From Acetobacteraceae bacterium (GTDB lineage: Bacteria > Pseudomonadota > Alphaproteobacteria > Acetobacterales > Acetobacteraceae), in the NCBI GenBank assembly GCA_025356735.1, contig JANXRT010000118.1:1-5260 (forward strand): 5,260 bases of DNA, written 5' to 3'. The position numbers and the translations under genes were made by a program. Shown here one piece after another: positions 1 through 5,260 of the stretch (position 1 is the stretch's first letter; each line of letters opens with the position of its first letter). The notes below the pieces were generated by a model that did no database searches, was not told the origin of the DNA, and worked only from the letters and a program-made list of their open reading frames with translations.

Positions 1-1043
1 ACCGAGGGGGTGACGGCGAGCGGCTCGGTCCATTCGTTGACGAGGGTGAAGCCGACGCCGAGCAGCACCGGGCCGAGAAAGATCCCGAGCAGCCCGAAAG
101 ACAGCGCGCCGCCCAGCACGCCCAGCACCGTCAGCATGAACGGCAGCTCGGCGCCGCGCGAGATGAACCAGGGGCGAATGATGCTATCGGCGCCGGAAAT
201 CACGACGCCGCCATAGATGGCCAAGAAGATGCCCCAGCCGAGATGGCCGCGGCTCATCAGCCACAGCGCCGAGGGGATCCACACCACCGGCGCGCCAATC
301 GGCAGGATCGACAGGAAGCCGGCGACGGCGCCGAGCAGAAAGGCCCGCGGCACGCCCGACACGTACAGCCCGCCGGCGGTGAGGAAGCCCTGCACGATGG
401 CGGTGCCGAGGATGCCGTAGACGGTGCCGCGGATGGTGGCGCCGGTGACCGCGATCAGCCGGGCCGAGCGATCGCCGGCGATGCGCTGCATCAGCACGCG
501 CAGGCGCGAGGCGATCGGATCGCCGTAGATATAGAAGAAGAACGCGATGAACAGCGCCAGCAGGAACAGCAGCACGCCGTGGGCGATGCCGATCAGCAGA
601 TTAAGGCCGTTCTCCACCGCCATGCCGAGATACGGCCTGAGTGCCGCGATCAGCCCGGAGATGTCGGCGGCCGAGCTGTTCCACAGCTCGCCGAGCGTCG
701 GGCCGACCAGCGGCATCGCGAACAGCCAGTCCGGCGCTCCAGGCAGGCCGGCCTGCAGCGCCGCCTCGACCGCCCCGCGCAGCTGATCGATGTCGTTGGC
801 GCCGGATGGAGCCGCCAGCACCAGCGGCAGCGCAACCACCAGGGCGGTCAGCACCAGCATCACGCTGGCGGCGCCGGCATGGCGAAGATGCAGGCGCCGC
901 CGCAGCCACTCGCAGACCGGCCAGGTGGTGAACACCAGGATGCCGGCCCAGAGCAGCGCCGAGAGGAACGGATAGAGCACGACCGTGCAGCCGACCGCGA
1001 TTCCGCCGAGCAGCAGCGCCATCAACATGCGTTCCGCGGTCAT
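1..1043 (-). CDS. AI-2E family transporter (PerM/YdiK-like), C-terminus cut by window edge
   Basis: Reading the minus strand from the ATG at 1043-1041 gives 347 codons with no stop before the left edge. The family usually has about 350-370 residues, so only the tail is missing. The protein is a polytopic inner-membrane protein. Hydrophobic stretches lie at about residues 6-40, 57-79, 148-172, 205-229, 233-264, 268-290 and 303-334, with a soluble region at about 80-146. Family-typical features are FFFYIYGDP (168-176), a GTAIVQGFLTAG stretch (213-224), FLSILPIGAPVVW (243-255) and the C-terminal glycine-rich GG-x3-FGLLGIFLGPVLLG (311-329). A GGAG Shine-Dalgarno at 1052-1049 lies 5 nt before the ATG and supports this start; Met6 is a weaker alternative. 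Members have been linked to autoinducer-2 export or to ion/proton antiport, so the substrate cannot be inferred here. It is divergent from hyi, so a metabolic link is not implied. Confidence 0.93.
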   Translation of the reverse strand, partial: MTAERMLMALLLGGIAVGCTVVLYPFLSALLWAGILVFTTWPVCEWLRRRLHLRHAGAASVMLVLTALVVALPLVLAAPSGANDIDQLRGAVEAALQAGLPGAPDWLFAMPLVGPTLGELWNSSAADISGLIAALRPYLGMAVENGLNLLIGIAHGVLLFLLALFIAFFFYIYGDPIASRLRVLMQRIAGDRSARLIAVTGATIRGTVYGILGTAIVQGFLTAGGLYVSGVPRAFLLGAVAGFLSILPIGAPVVWIPSALWLMSRGHLGWGIFLAIYGGVVISGADSIIRPWFISRGAELPFMLTVLGVLGGALSFGLLGIFLGPVLLGVGFTLVNEWTEPLAVTPS

Positions 1044-1181
1044 CCGTGCTCCATCGTGGCATTCTCCATGCTGGCTGGCGAGCGGTTGCCTAGGCTGGAT
1101 CGACGCTCTCTGGCAATCGCCGGTGCGGACCGGTAGCGTCGCCGGCAAGCCGCGCCAACAGGAATCGAGGGAGAAACATCC
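1044..1181. promoter_or_regulatory. Divergent intergenic region between the AI-2E transporter and hyi
   Basis: This 138-bp gap must hold the 5' regions of both divergent genes. It contains their Shine-Dalgarno sites: GGAG (minus strand, 1052-1049) for the transporter and GAGGGAG (1167-1173) for hyi. A spaced inverted repeat TTGCC (1086-1090) / GGCAA (1112-1116) with a 21-nt gap is visible, as is a short CCGGT/ACCGG repeat (1120-1124 / 1129-1133). On the minus strand TTGCCA (1116-1111) sits 17 nt from CTAGGC (1093-1088), which is a poor -10 match. No convincing sigma-70 promoter is seen for hyi. Only the regulatory role of the region as a whole is supported, not any one site. Confidence 0.5.
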
Positions 1182-1967
1182 ATGCCACGCTTGTGCGCCA
1201 ATTTGTCGATGATGTTCAACGAAATGCCGTTCCTCGACCGGTTCGCCGCCGCGCGCGCGGCGGGATTCAGCGGCGTCGAGTTCCTGTTCCCGTATGAGTT
1301 CCCCGCGGCCGAGATCGCCCGGCTGCTGTCCGACAACGGCCTGACGCAGGCGCTGTTCAACATGCCGCCGGGCGATTGGGCCAGCGGCGAACGCGGCACG
1401 GCGTCCCTGCCCGGCCGGCAGGCTGAATTCCGGGATGGAGTGCGCCGCGCGCTCGACTATGCCGGTGCGCTCGACTGCAAGCTGGTGCACTGCATGGCCG
1501 GCATCGTGCCGGACGGCGTGGCGCACGATACCGCGGCGGCGGTGTATGCGGCCAACCTGGCTTGGGCCGGCGAGCTGGCGGTGGCCGCTGGCGTGCGGAT
1601 CGCCATCGAGCCGATCAACCACCGCGACATGCCGGGCTTCTTCCTCAACACGCAGGCGCAGGGTGCGGCCATCGTCGAGGCGATCGGGCGTGACCGGATC
1701 GGCCTGCAGTTCGATGTCTATCATTGCCAGATCACCGAGGGCGACGTGACCAGGCGCATGGAACGGCATCTTCCGGTGATCGCCCACATGCAGATCGCCG
1801 ATGTGCCGGATCGCCACGAGCCCGGTACTGGTGAAATCGGCTGGGAGTACGTATTCCGCCGCATGGACGAGCTTGGCTATGCCGGCTGGGTAGGATGCGA
1901 ATACCGTCCCGCCGGCGAGACCATCAAGGGACTAGGCTGGAGATCGAGGTTCGGGGTTTCTCAGTAG
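1182..1967 (+). CDS. hyi: Hydroxypyruvate isomerase
   Basis: This 261-residue cytosolic TIM-barrel protein belongs to the AP-endonuclease-2-like sugar isomerase superfamily; E. coli Hyi is about 258 residues. It interconverts hydroxypyruvate and tartronate semialdehyde in glyoxylate/glycerate metabolism. The N-terminus (NLSMMFNEMPFLDRF, 7-21), then GVEFLFPYE (31-39), is typical of Hyi. The expected metal-binding and catalytic residues are present: Glu143 in AIEPIN, Asp178 in QFDVYH, Gln204 in HMQIAD and Glu240 in GCEYRP. A strong GAGGGAG Shine-Dalgarno 8 nt upstream fixes the start. The TAG stop (1965-1967) is followed within 8 nt by the two-hairpin element. The next gene, glxR, acts on its product, as in the E. 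coli gcl-hyi-glxR cluster, but gcl is not upstream here. Other sugar epimerases of the fold are possible but less likely given these motifs and the neighbour. Confidence 0.92.
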   Translation: MPRLCANLSMMFNEMPFLDRFAAARAAGFSGVEFLFPYEFPAAEIARLLSDNGLTQALFNMPPGDWASGERGTASLPGRQAEFRDGVRRALDYAGALDCKLVHCMAGIVPDGVAHDTAAAVYAANLAWAGELAVAAGVRIAIEPINHRDMPGFFLNTQAQGAAIVEAIGRDRIGLQFDVYHCQITEGDVTRRMERHLPVIAHMQIADVPDRHEPGTGEIGWEYVFRRMDELGYAGWVGCEYRPAGETIKGLGWRSRFGVSQ

Positions 1968-1974
1968 CGGGTTT

Positions 1975-1996
1975 CAAAAGGGCGACAGCCCTTTTG
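1975..1996. repeat. Perfect 9-bp hairpin downstream of hyi
   Basis: The arms CAAAAGGGC (1975-1983) and GCCCTTTTG (1988-1996) pair perfectly around a GACA loop. It is immediately followed by a second, GC-rich hairpin, and together they fill most of the gap between hyi and glxR. The composition resembles dispersed intergenic palindromes that I associate with Acetobacteraceae-type genomes. Only one copy is visible in this window, so its status as a repeat family is inferred. Confidence 0.6.
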
Positions 1997-2002
1997 CGGG
2001 GC

Positions 2003-2031
2003 CTGGGGCAGAGCCCCGGCTTCTTTTTCTT
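2003..2031 (+). terminator. Candidate intrinsic terminator or attenuator between hyi and glxR
   Basis: The arms at 2003-2009 (CCTGGGGC read from 2002/2003) and 2013-2019 form a 7-bp stem with one G-U pair and an AGA loop (2010-2012). The stem is followed by the T-rich tract TTCTTTTTCTT (2021-2031) on the plus strand, the expected form of a Rho-independent terminator in hyi's direction. The T tract is interrupted by C. It ends 18 nt before the glxR start, so if active it would reduce or block read-through from hyi into glxR. Confidence 0.5.
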
Positions 2032-2049
2032 AATAATAAAGGAAAAACC

Positions 2050-2961
2050 ATGAAAATCGGTTTCATCGGCCTAGGCATCATGGGACGTCCGATGGCGCTC
2101 AACCTCAAGGGCGCCGGCCATGAGATCGTGGCGCCCGAGCGGGCCAGCCTGACCGCCGAGATGCGGCAAGCGGCAATCATCGTCGCCGACGCGGCGGCGG
2201 CAGCGGCGGCCTCCGACATCGTCGTCCTGATGGTTCCCGACACGCCTGACGTGGAGCAGGCGCTGTTCGGCGCCGGGGGCGTGGCGGCCGGTTTGCGGCC
2301 CGGCACGTTGGTGATCGACATGTCGTCGATCTCGCCGGTGGCGACCAAGCAGTTCGCGGCACGGATCAACGCGCTCGGCTGCGACTACGTCGATGCGCCG
2401 GTTTCGGGCGGCGAGGTCGGGGCGAAGCAGGCGAGCCTGACGATCATGGTCGGCGGTCCGGATGCGGCCGTGGCGCGCGCGATGCCTCTGTTCCAGGCGA
2501 TGGGCAAAAACATCACCCATATCGGCGCCGAGAACGGCACCGGCCAGACCTGCAAGGTCGCCAACCAGATCATGGTCGCGCTCAACATCCAGGCGGCGGC
2601 GGAGGCGCTGGTGTTCGCGGCCCGTGCCGGTGCCGACCCGGCGAAGGTGCGGGCCGCGCTGATGGGCGGCTTCGCGTCGTCGCGAGTGCTGGAGATCCAT
2701 GCCGATAGGATGATCAACGGCACCTTCAATCCGGGCTTTCGCATCCGGCTGCACCAGAAGGACCTCAACCTGGCGCTTTCGGCGGCACGCGAGCTTGGCG
2801 TGTCGCTGCCCAACACGGCGACGGCGCAGCAGATGTTCTCATCGGTCACCGCGCACGGGGGCGCCGACCTCGACCACTCCGCGATGGTCAAGGCGATTGA
2901 AATCCTATCCGACTATTCATTACTTTCGCGTGAGGCCATTGATGGAAAGGAACCATCTTGA
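2050..2961 (+). CDS. glxR: 2-hydroxy-3-oxopropionate (tartronate semialdehyde) reductase
   Basis: This 303-residue protein belongs to the beta-hydroxyacid dehydrogenase family. It reduces tartronate semialdehyde to D-glycerate with NAD(P)H in the cytosol. The N-terminal Rossmann domain opens with GFIGLGIMGRPMA (4-16), containing GxGxxG at 7-12. The substrate-binding signature DAPVSGGEVGA is at 115-125. The catalytic lysine is Lys169 in TCKVANQ, and HQKDLNLAL (235-243) supplies the conserved Lys237 and Asp238. The C-terminal all-alpha domain is complete. Length is close to the usual 290-300. AAAGGA (2038-2043) precedes the ATG by 6 nt and supports this start. It follows hyi, whose product is its substrate, by 82 bp, which favours the tartronate semialdehyde assignment over 3-hydroxyisobutyrate or other family substrates; those remain possible. 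A seven-alanine run (48-54) lies at the end of a Rossmann helix. GarR is an equally valid family name. Confidence 0.9.
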   Translation: MKIGFIGLGIMGRPMALNLKGAGHEIVAPERASLTAEMRQAAIIVADAAAAAAASDIVVLMVPDTPDVEQALFGAGGVAAGLRPGTLVIDMSSISPVATKQFAARINALGCDYVDAPVSGGEVGAKQASLTIMVGGPDAAVARAMPLFQAMGKNITHIGAENGTGQTCKVANQIMVALNIQAAAEALVFAARAGADPAKVRAALMGGFASSRVLEIHADRMINGTFNPGFRIRLHQKDLNLALSAARELGVSLPNTATAQQMFSSVTAHGGADLDHSAMVKAIEILSDYSLLSREAIDGKEPS

Positions 2962-3083
2962 GTCGCATGAAATGAAAAACATTGCGCTTCCTGTGCCGTT
3001 TCCCATAACATCGTGCAGCCCTCGATTCTGAGACGCCGAACGCAACTCGGTATCGCGGGGACAGATCAAAAAGGTCAAACGCG
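2962..3083 (+). promoter_or_regulatory. Intergenic region with a weak candidate promoter for the XRE regulator
   Basis: This 122-bp gap is less GC-rich than its surroundings in its first 50 bases. TTGCGC (2982-2987) and CATAAC (3004-3009) are separated by 16 nt and could be a weak sigma-70-like promoter. A bulged inverted repeat, CGCATG (2964-2969) / CATTGCG (2980-2986), lies between the glxR stop and this site. It lacks a T tract, so it is not a convincing terminator. AAGG at 3071-3074 is the likely ribosome binding site of the regulator. Confidence 0.3.
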
Positions 3084-3965
3084 ATGCGATTTACGGAAAT
3101 TGGCCAGCAGCTGCGGGCATACCGGCTGGAATCAGGGTTGCGCGCCGAGGAGATCGCGGCCCGGCTTGGGGTCTCGCGCGCCGCGCTGTATCGCTACGAA
3201 AAAGGCGAGGTGATCAAGCTCGACACGATCAAGCGGCTGGCGGAGCTGCTGAAGATCTCTCCCCTTTCGCTGCTCGGCATCGGAGTCGAGTACTACAACC
3301 GCCCAATCGGGTTTTTCGAACGGCTGCGTCAGACGGAGGAAACCGCCGACCAGATCCTCCAGATTTCCGGACCGATCTGCTATCTCACCACGTCGGACAG
3401 CTACGACAACGCCTTGGCCGAAGTATTCGACGAATTGTCTGAACAGGCAGGCGCCGAGCGCATCGCGGCGCGCAGCGTGTCGGAGCAGGTCATGGGCATC
3501 CTGGCGGCGCGCAAGCGGATGTATTCGATGCGCCGCCCCGGGATCATCGCGATGATGTCGATCTCGGCGATCGAACGGCTGCTCGATGCGGGCATCGCCT
3601 CTACGGTCGCTGTTTCGGACCGGCTGCGCCGGCTGTGCCGGCAGGTCGCCGCGACCGAGATCAGCAACATAGCGACGCTGATGGAAACCGAGCCGATGGG
3701 CTTGCAGTTCGGCGTGCTGACCGGCGCCGAGCCGAGTTCCGCCTTCGAGATCCTTCGCGCCCGCGACCGGGTCAACTTGGCGATAAACCCATTTCGTACC
3801 GACCAGGGGCCAAGCTCGCAGACCGGGGTCGCCATGATCACTGGCGCCGACGAGGCGATCGCTGCGCACCAGCGCGTCGCCGAGAGCAACTGGCGGGACG
3901 CGCTCAAGGGTCCGGCGGCGGCGGCCCGCATCCGCCAGCTGCTGCACACGGCCGCGGCCGCCTGA
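3084..3965 (+). CDS. XRE-family helix-turn-helix transcriptional regulator with a large C-terminal domain
   Basis: This 293-residue protein has an N-terminal Cro/C1-type helix-turn-helix at about residues 6-63. AEEIAARLGVSRAALYRYEKG (21-41) forms the two HTH helices and following turn, and LDTIKRLAELLKISPLSLL (46-64) completes the domain. About 230 further residues contain no zinc, cupin or peptidase motif that I can recognise. They carry alternating helix and strand-like segments, with GPICYLTTSDSYDN (96-109), PMGLQFGVLTG (204-214) and TGVAMITGADEAIAAHQR (247-264). This C-terminal part may sense a ligand, but I cannot name its family with certainty. AAGG lies about 9 nt before the ATG. The gene follows glxR after 122 bp and precedes the Nudix gene by 52 bp. 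It could regulate either neighbour or itself; no operator is identified. DNA binding is well supported, the regulon unknown. Confidence 0.85.
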   Translation: MRFTEIGQQLRAYRLESGLRAEEIAARLGVSRAALYRYEKGEVIKLDTIKRLAELLKISPLSLLGIGVEYYNRPIGFFERLRQTEETADQILQISGPICYLTTSDSYDNALAEVFDELSEQAGAERIAARSVSEQVMGILAARKRMYSMRRPGIIAMMSISAIERLLDAGIASTVAVSDRLRRLCRQVAATEISNIATLMETEPMGLQFGVLTGAEPSSAFEILRARDRVNLAINPFRTDQGPSSQTGVAMITGADEAIAAHQRVAESNWRDALKGPAAAARIRQLLHTAAAA

Positions 3966-4017
3966 CGCAACGCCGCTCCGGCTGGGCGACGATGGCCTGA
4001 TCGGCTACGGTCGCGCA

Positions 4018-4647
4018 ATGCCTTACGACGACCTGCTCTTGCCCGACCACAAGGATGTCGAGATCGAGGATCGGTCTCGTGTCTGGGCCGGACGAACCGC
4101 GCTGGATGTCGTGCGCTTTAGGCATCGCCGGTTCGATGGCGCGATGTCGCCCTCCCGGATTTGGGAGGTATGGCGGCGTGGCGATGCGGCGGCACTGCTG
4201 CCGTATGACCCGGTTGCCGACAGCGTGGTGCTTGTCGAACAGTTCCGTCTGCCCGCGCTGGCCGCCAGACTGGCGCCGGTGATGGTCGAAATCCCGGCTG
4301 GGTTTTGCGAGCCCGGAGAGTCGGCGGAGGAGGCGACCCGCCGGGAAGCGCGCGAGGAGGCAGGCCTGGTTGCGGACCGGATGGTGCGTGTCGGAAAATT
4401 CATTCTCAGCGCCGGCGGGGCGGACGAGACCTGCACGATCTTCGTTGGCCGCATCATCGCGTCGGAGCGCGTCCACAAAGGCGGCCTGGCGGCCGAGAAC
4501 GAGAACATACGCAGCCGCGTGTGGAAGGCCGATGACGCAATTGCGGCGGCGCTCGCCGGCGAGTTTCCGAATTCCGTAACGAGCCTCGCCCTGCTGTGGT
4601 TCGCCTCCAGGCGCGATGAGTTGCGGCGAGAGTGGCTGCGAGGATGA
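4018..4647 (+). CDS. nudF: ADP-ribose pyrophosphatase-like Nudix hydrolase (NudF/AdpP type)
   Basis: This 209-residue protein matches the E. coli NudF architecture and length (209). NudF cleaves ADP-ribose to AMP and ribose 5-phosphate. The N-terminal dimerisation part has KDVEIEDRSRVWAG (12-25) and RFRHRRFDGAMS (33-44), then LLPYDPVADSVVLVEQFRLP (60-79). A perfect Nudix box GX5EX7REUXEEXGU spans 95-117 with the metal-binding EAREE helix. The GGLAAENENIR segment (155-165) carries the conserved glutamates of the ADP-ribose pyrophosphatase loop. The family motif SPGG reads SAGG at 131-134, so the proline often used as an ADP-ribose marker is replaced by alanine. The ATG has no clear Shine-Dalgarno, but it aligns with the start of known family members and no in-frame upstream start is evident. 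It overlaps alaX by 4 nt. Other nucleoside diphosphate sugars remain possible substrates. Confidence 0.87.
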   Translation: MPYDDLLLPDHKDVEIEDRSRVWAGRTALDVVRFRHRRFDGAMSPSRIWEVWRRGDAAALLPYDPVADSVVLVEQFRLPALAARLAPVMVEIPAGFCEPGESAEEATRREAREEAGLVADRMVRVGKFILSAGGADETCTIFVGRIIASERVHKGGLAAENENIRSRVWKADDAIAAALAGEFPNSVTSLALLWFASRRDELRREWLRG

Positions 4648-5260
4648 CCGAACGTCTGTTCCTTGAGGATTCCAGGCTTCTACGCACAACCGCCCGCGTG
4701 GTCGCGGTCACCGAGGCGGGAGTTGTGCTCGACCGCACGGTGTTCTACGCGCGCTCGGGCGGGCAGCCAGGCGATACCGGAATGTTCCGCCATGCCGGCG
4801 GCGCCGTTGCCGTCGGCGAGGCGGTCAAGGGCGAGGGCGACGCCATCCTGCATCCGGTTGCCGCTGGCGCCATGGCACCGGAAATCGATGAAGTCATCGA
4901 AACCGAGATCGACTGGCCGCGCCGGCTTGGCCTGATGCGCATGCACACGGCCCTGCATCTGCTATGCAGCCTCATCCCTGGCGCCGCCGTGACCGGAGGT
5001 TCGATCGGATCGGATCGCTCGCGGCTCGACTTCGACCTGCCCGCCGCGCCGGCCAAGGACGAGCTGGAGGCACGGCTCAACGAGCTGATAATGCAGGATC
5101 ATGCAGTGGTCTCGTCGTGGGTGGACGAGGCGGTGCTCGATACCGATCCGGGACTGGTGCGGACGCTGTCGGTCAAGCCGCCGCGCGGCTCCGGCCGGGT
5201 GCGCTTGGTGCGCATCGGGGATCGCCCGATCGATTTGCAGCCCTGCGGCGGCACCCATGT
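4644..5260 (+). CDS. alaX: Alanyl-tRNA editing protein (AlaX family), C-terminus cut by window edge
   Basis: The frame opens at ATG 4644 and runs 205 complete codons to the right edge without a stop. It is a stand-alone relative of the AlaRS editing domain, which deacylates tRNA-Ala mischarged with serine or glycine. The N-terminal beta-barrel part carries FYARSGGQPGDTG (34-46), the AlaRS/AlaX-M-type glycine-rich motif. The editing site has both halves of the zinc-binding signature: HTALH (His101, His105) and CGGTH (Cys201, His205). SRLDFDLP (126-133) is a further family motif. AlaX-M proteins are about 230-240 residues, so probably some 30 residues are missing. The lack of an AlaRS aminoacylation domain, with editing starting at the N-terminus, excludes AlaRS itself. 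The ATGA overlap with the Nudix stop, preceded by GAGG (4640-4643), suggests translational coupling. Confidence 0.92.
   Translation, partial: MTERLFLEDSRLLRTTARVVAVTEAGVVLDRTVFYARSGGQPGDTGMFRHAGGAVAVGEAVKGEGDAILHPVAAGAMAPEIDEVIETEIDWPRRLGLMRMHTALHLLCSLIPGAAVTGGSIGSDRSRLDFDLPAAPAKDELEARLNELIMQDHAVVSSWVDEAVLDTDPGLVRTLSVKPPRGSGRVRLVRIGDRPIDLQPCGGTH

Noticed and set aside
1120..1133. CCGGT/ACCGG inverted repeat with a 4-nt loop upstream of hyi
   Set aside because: A 5-bp GC-rich match is expected often by chance in this composition; not strong enough to call an operator or terminator.
243..1136. A 297-codon plus-strand open frame antisense to the AI-2E transporter
   Set aside because: It is rich in Arg, Gln, His, Asp and Gly with no recognisable domain, and it lies wholly opposite a membrane protein with clear family motifs. 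Long antisense frames are expected at this GC content.
2191..2211. Run of seven alanine codons in glxR, mostly GCG
   Set aside because: It sits in a helix of the Rossmann domain where alanine is tolerated, uses mixed codons, and causes no frame disruption; a composition effect rather than a repeat expansion of note.
2071..2754. A 227-codon minus-strand open frame opposite glxR
   Set aside because: Low-complexity Arg/His/Asp-rich translation with no motif; the plus strand has a complete, motif-rich reductase.
3132..3947. A 271-codon minus-strand open frame opposite the XRE regulator
   Set aside because: No recognisable domain and no Shine-Dalgarno; composition is that of an antisense shadow, whereas the plus strand has a clear HTH.
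3904..4689. A 261-codon minus-strand open frame opposite the Nudix gene
   Set aside because: It covers the perfect Nudix box on the other strand and crosses two gene boundaries; the translation has no family features.

Overview
The window is GC-rich, about two thirds G+C by eye, and densely coding. Its third codon positions are mostly G or C, which points to a high-GC proteobacterium. A compact two-hairpin intergenic element ending in a T-rich tract (1975-2031) resembles intergenic sequences I associate with Alphaproteobacteria of the Acetobacteraceae/Rhodospirillales. That lineage guess is an inference. There are no tRNA or rRNA genes, CRISPR arrays, transposases or phage genes.

Layout: On the minus strand, 1-1043 holds nearly all of an AI-2E family (PerM/YdiK-like) membrane transporter whose C-terminus runs off the left edge. 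A 138-bp divergent intergenic region follows. On the plus strand come hydroxypyruvate isomerase (hyi, 1182-1967), an 82-bp gap with two hairpins, and tartronate semialdehyde reductase (glxR/garR type, 2050-2961). After a 122-bp AT-richer gap come an XRE-type regulator (3084-3965), a NudF-type ADP-ribose pyrophosphatase (4018-4647) and, overlapping it by 4 bases, an alanyl-tRNA editing protein of the AlaX family (4644 to past the right edge).

How the genes work together: Hyi interconverts hydroxypyruvate and tartronate semialdehyde, and GlxR reduces tartronate semialdehyde to D-glycerate. The pair forms the lower part of the glyoxylate-to-glycerate route. The glyoxylate carboligase gene (gcl), often next to this pair, is not in the window. 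The Nudix and AlaX genes look translationally coupled; both remove unwanted molecules (ADP-ribose and mischarged tRNA-Ala). The regulator lies between the two modules, and its target is not evident from the sequence.

I see no clearly new biological system. The points most worth a second look are the two-hairpin element between hyi and glxR, the unassigned C-terminal domain of the regulator, and an unusual Pro-to-Ala change after the Nudix box.
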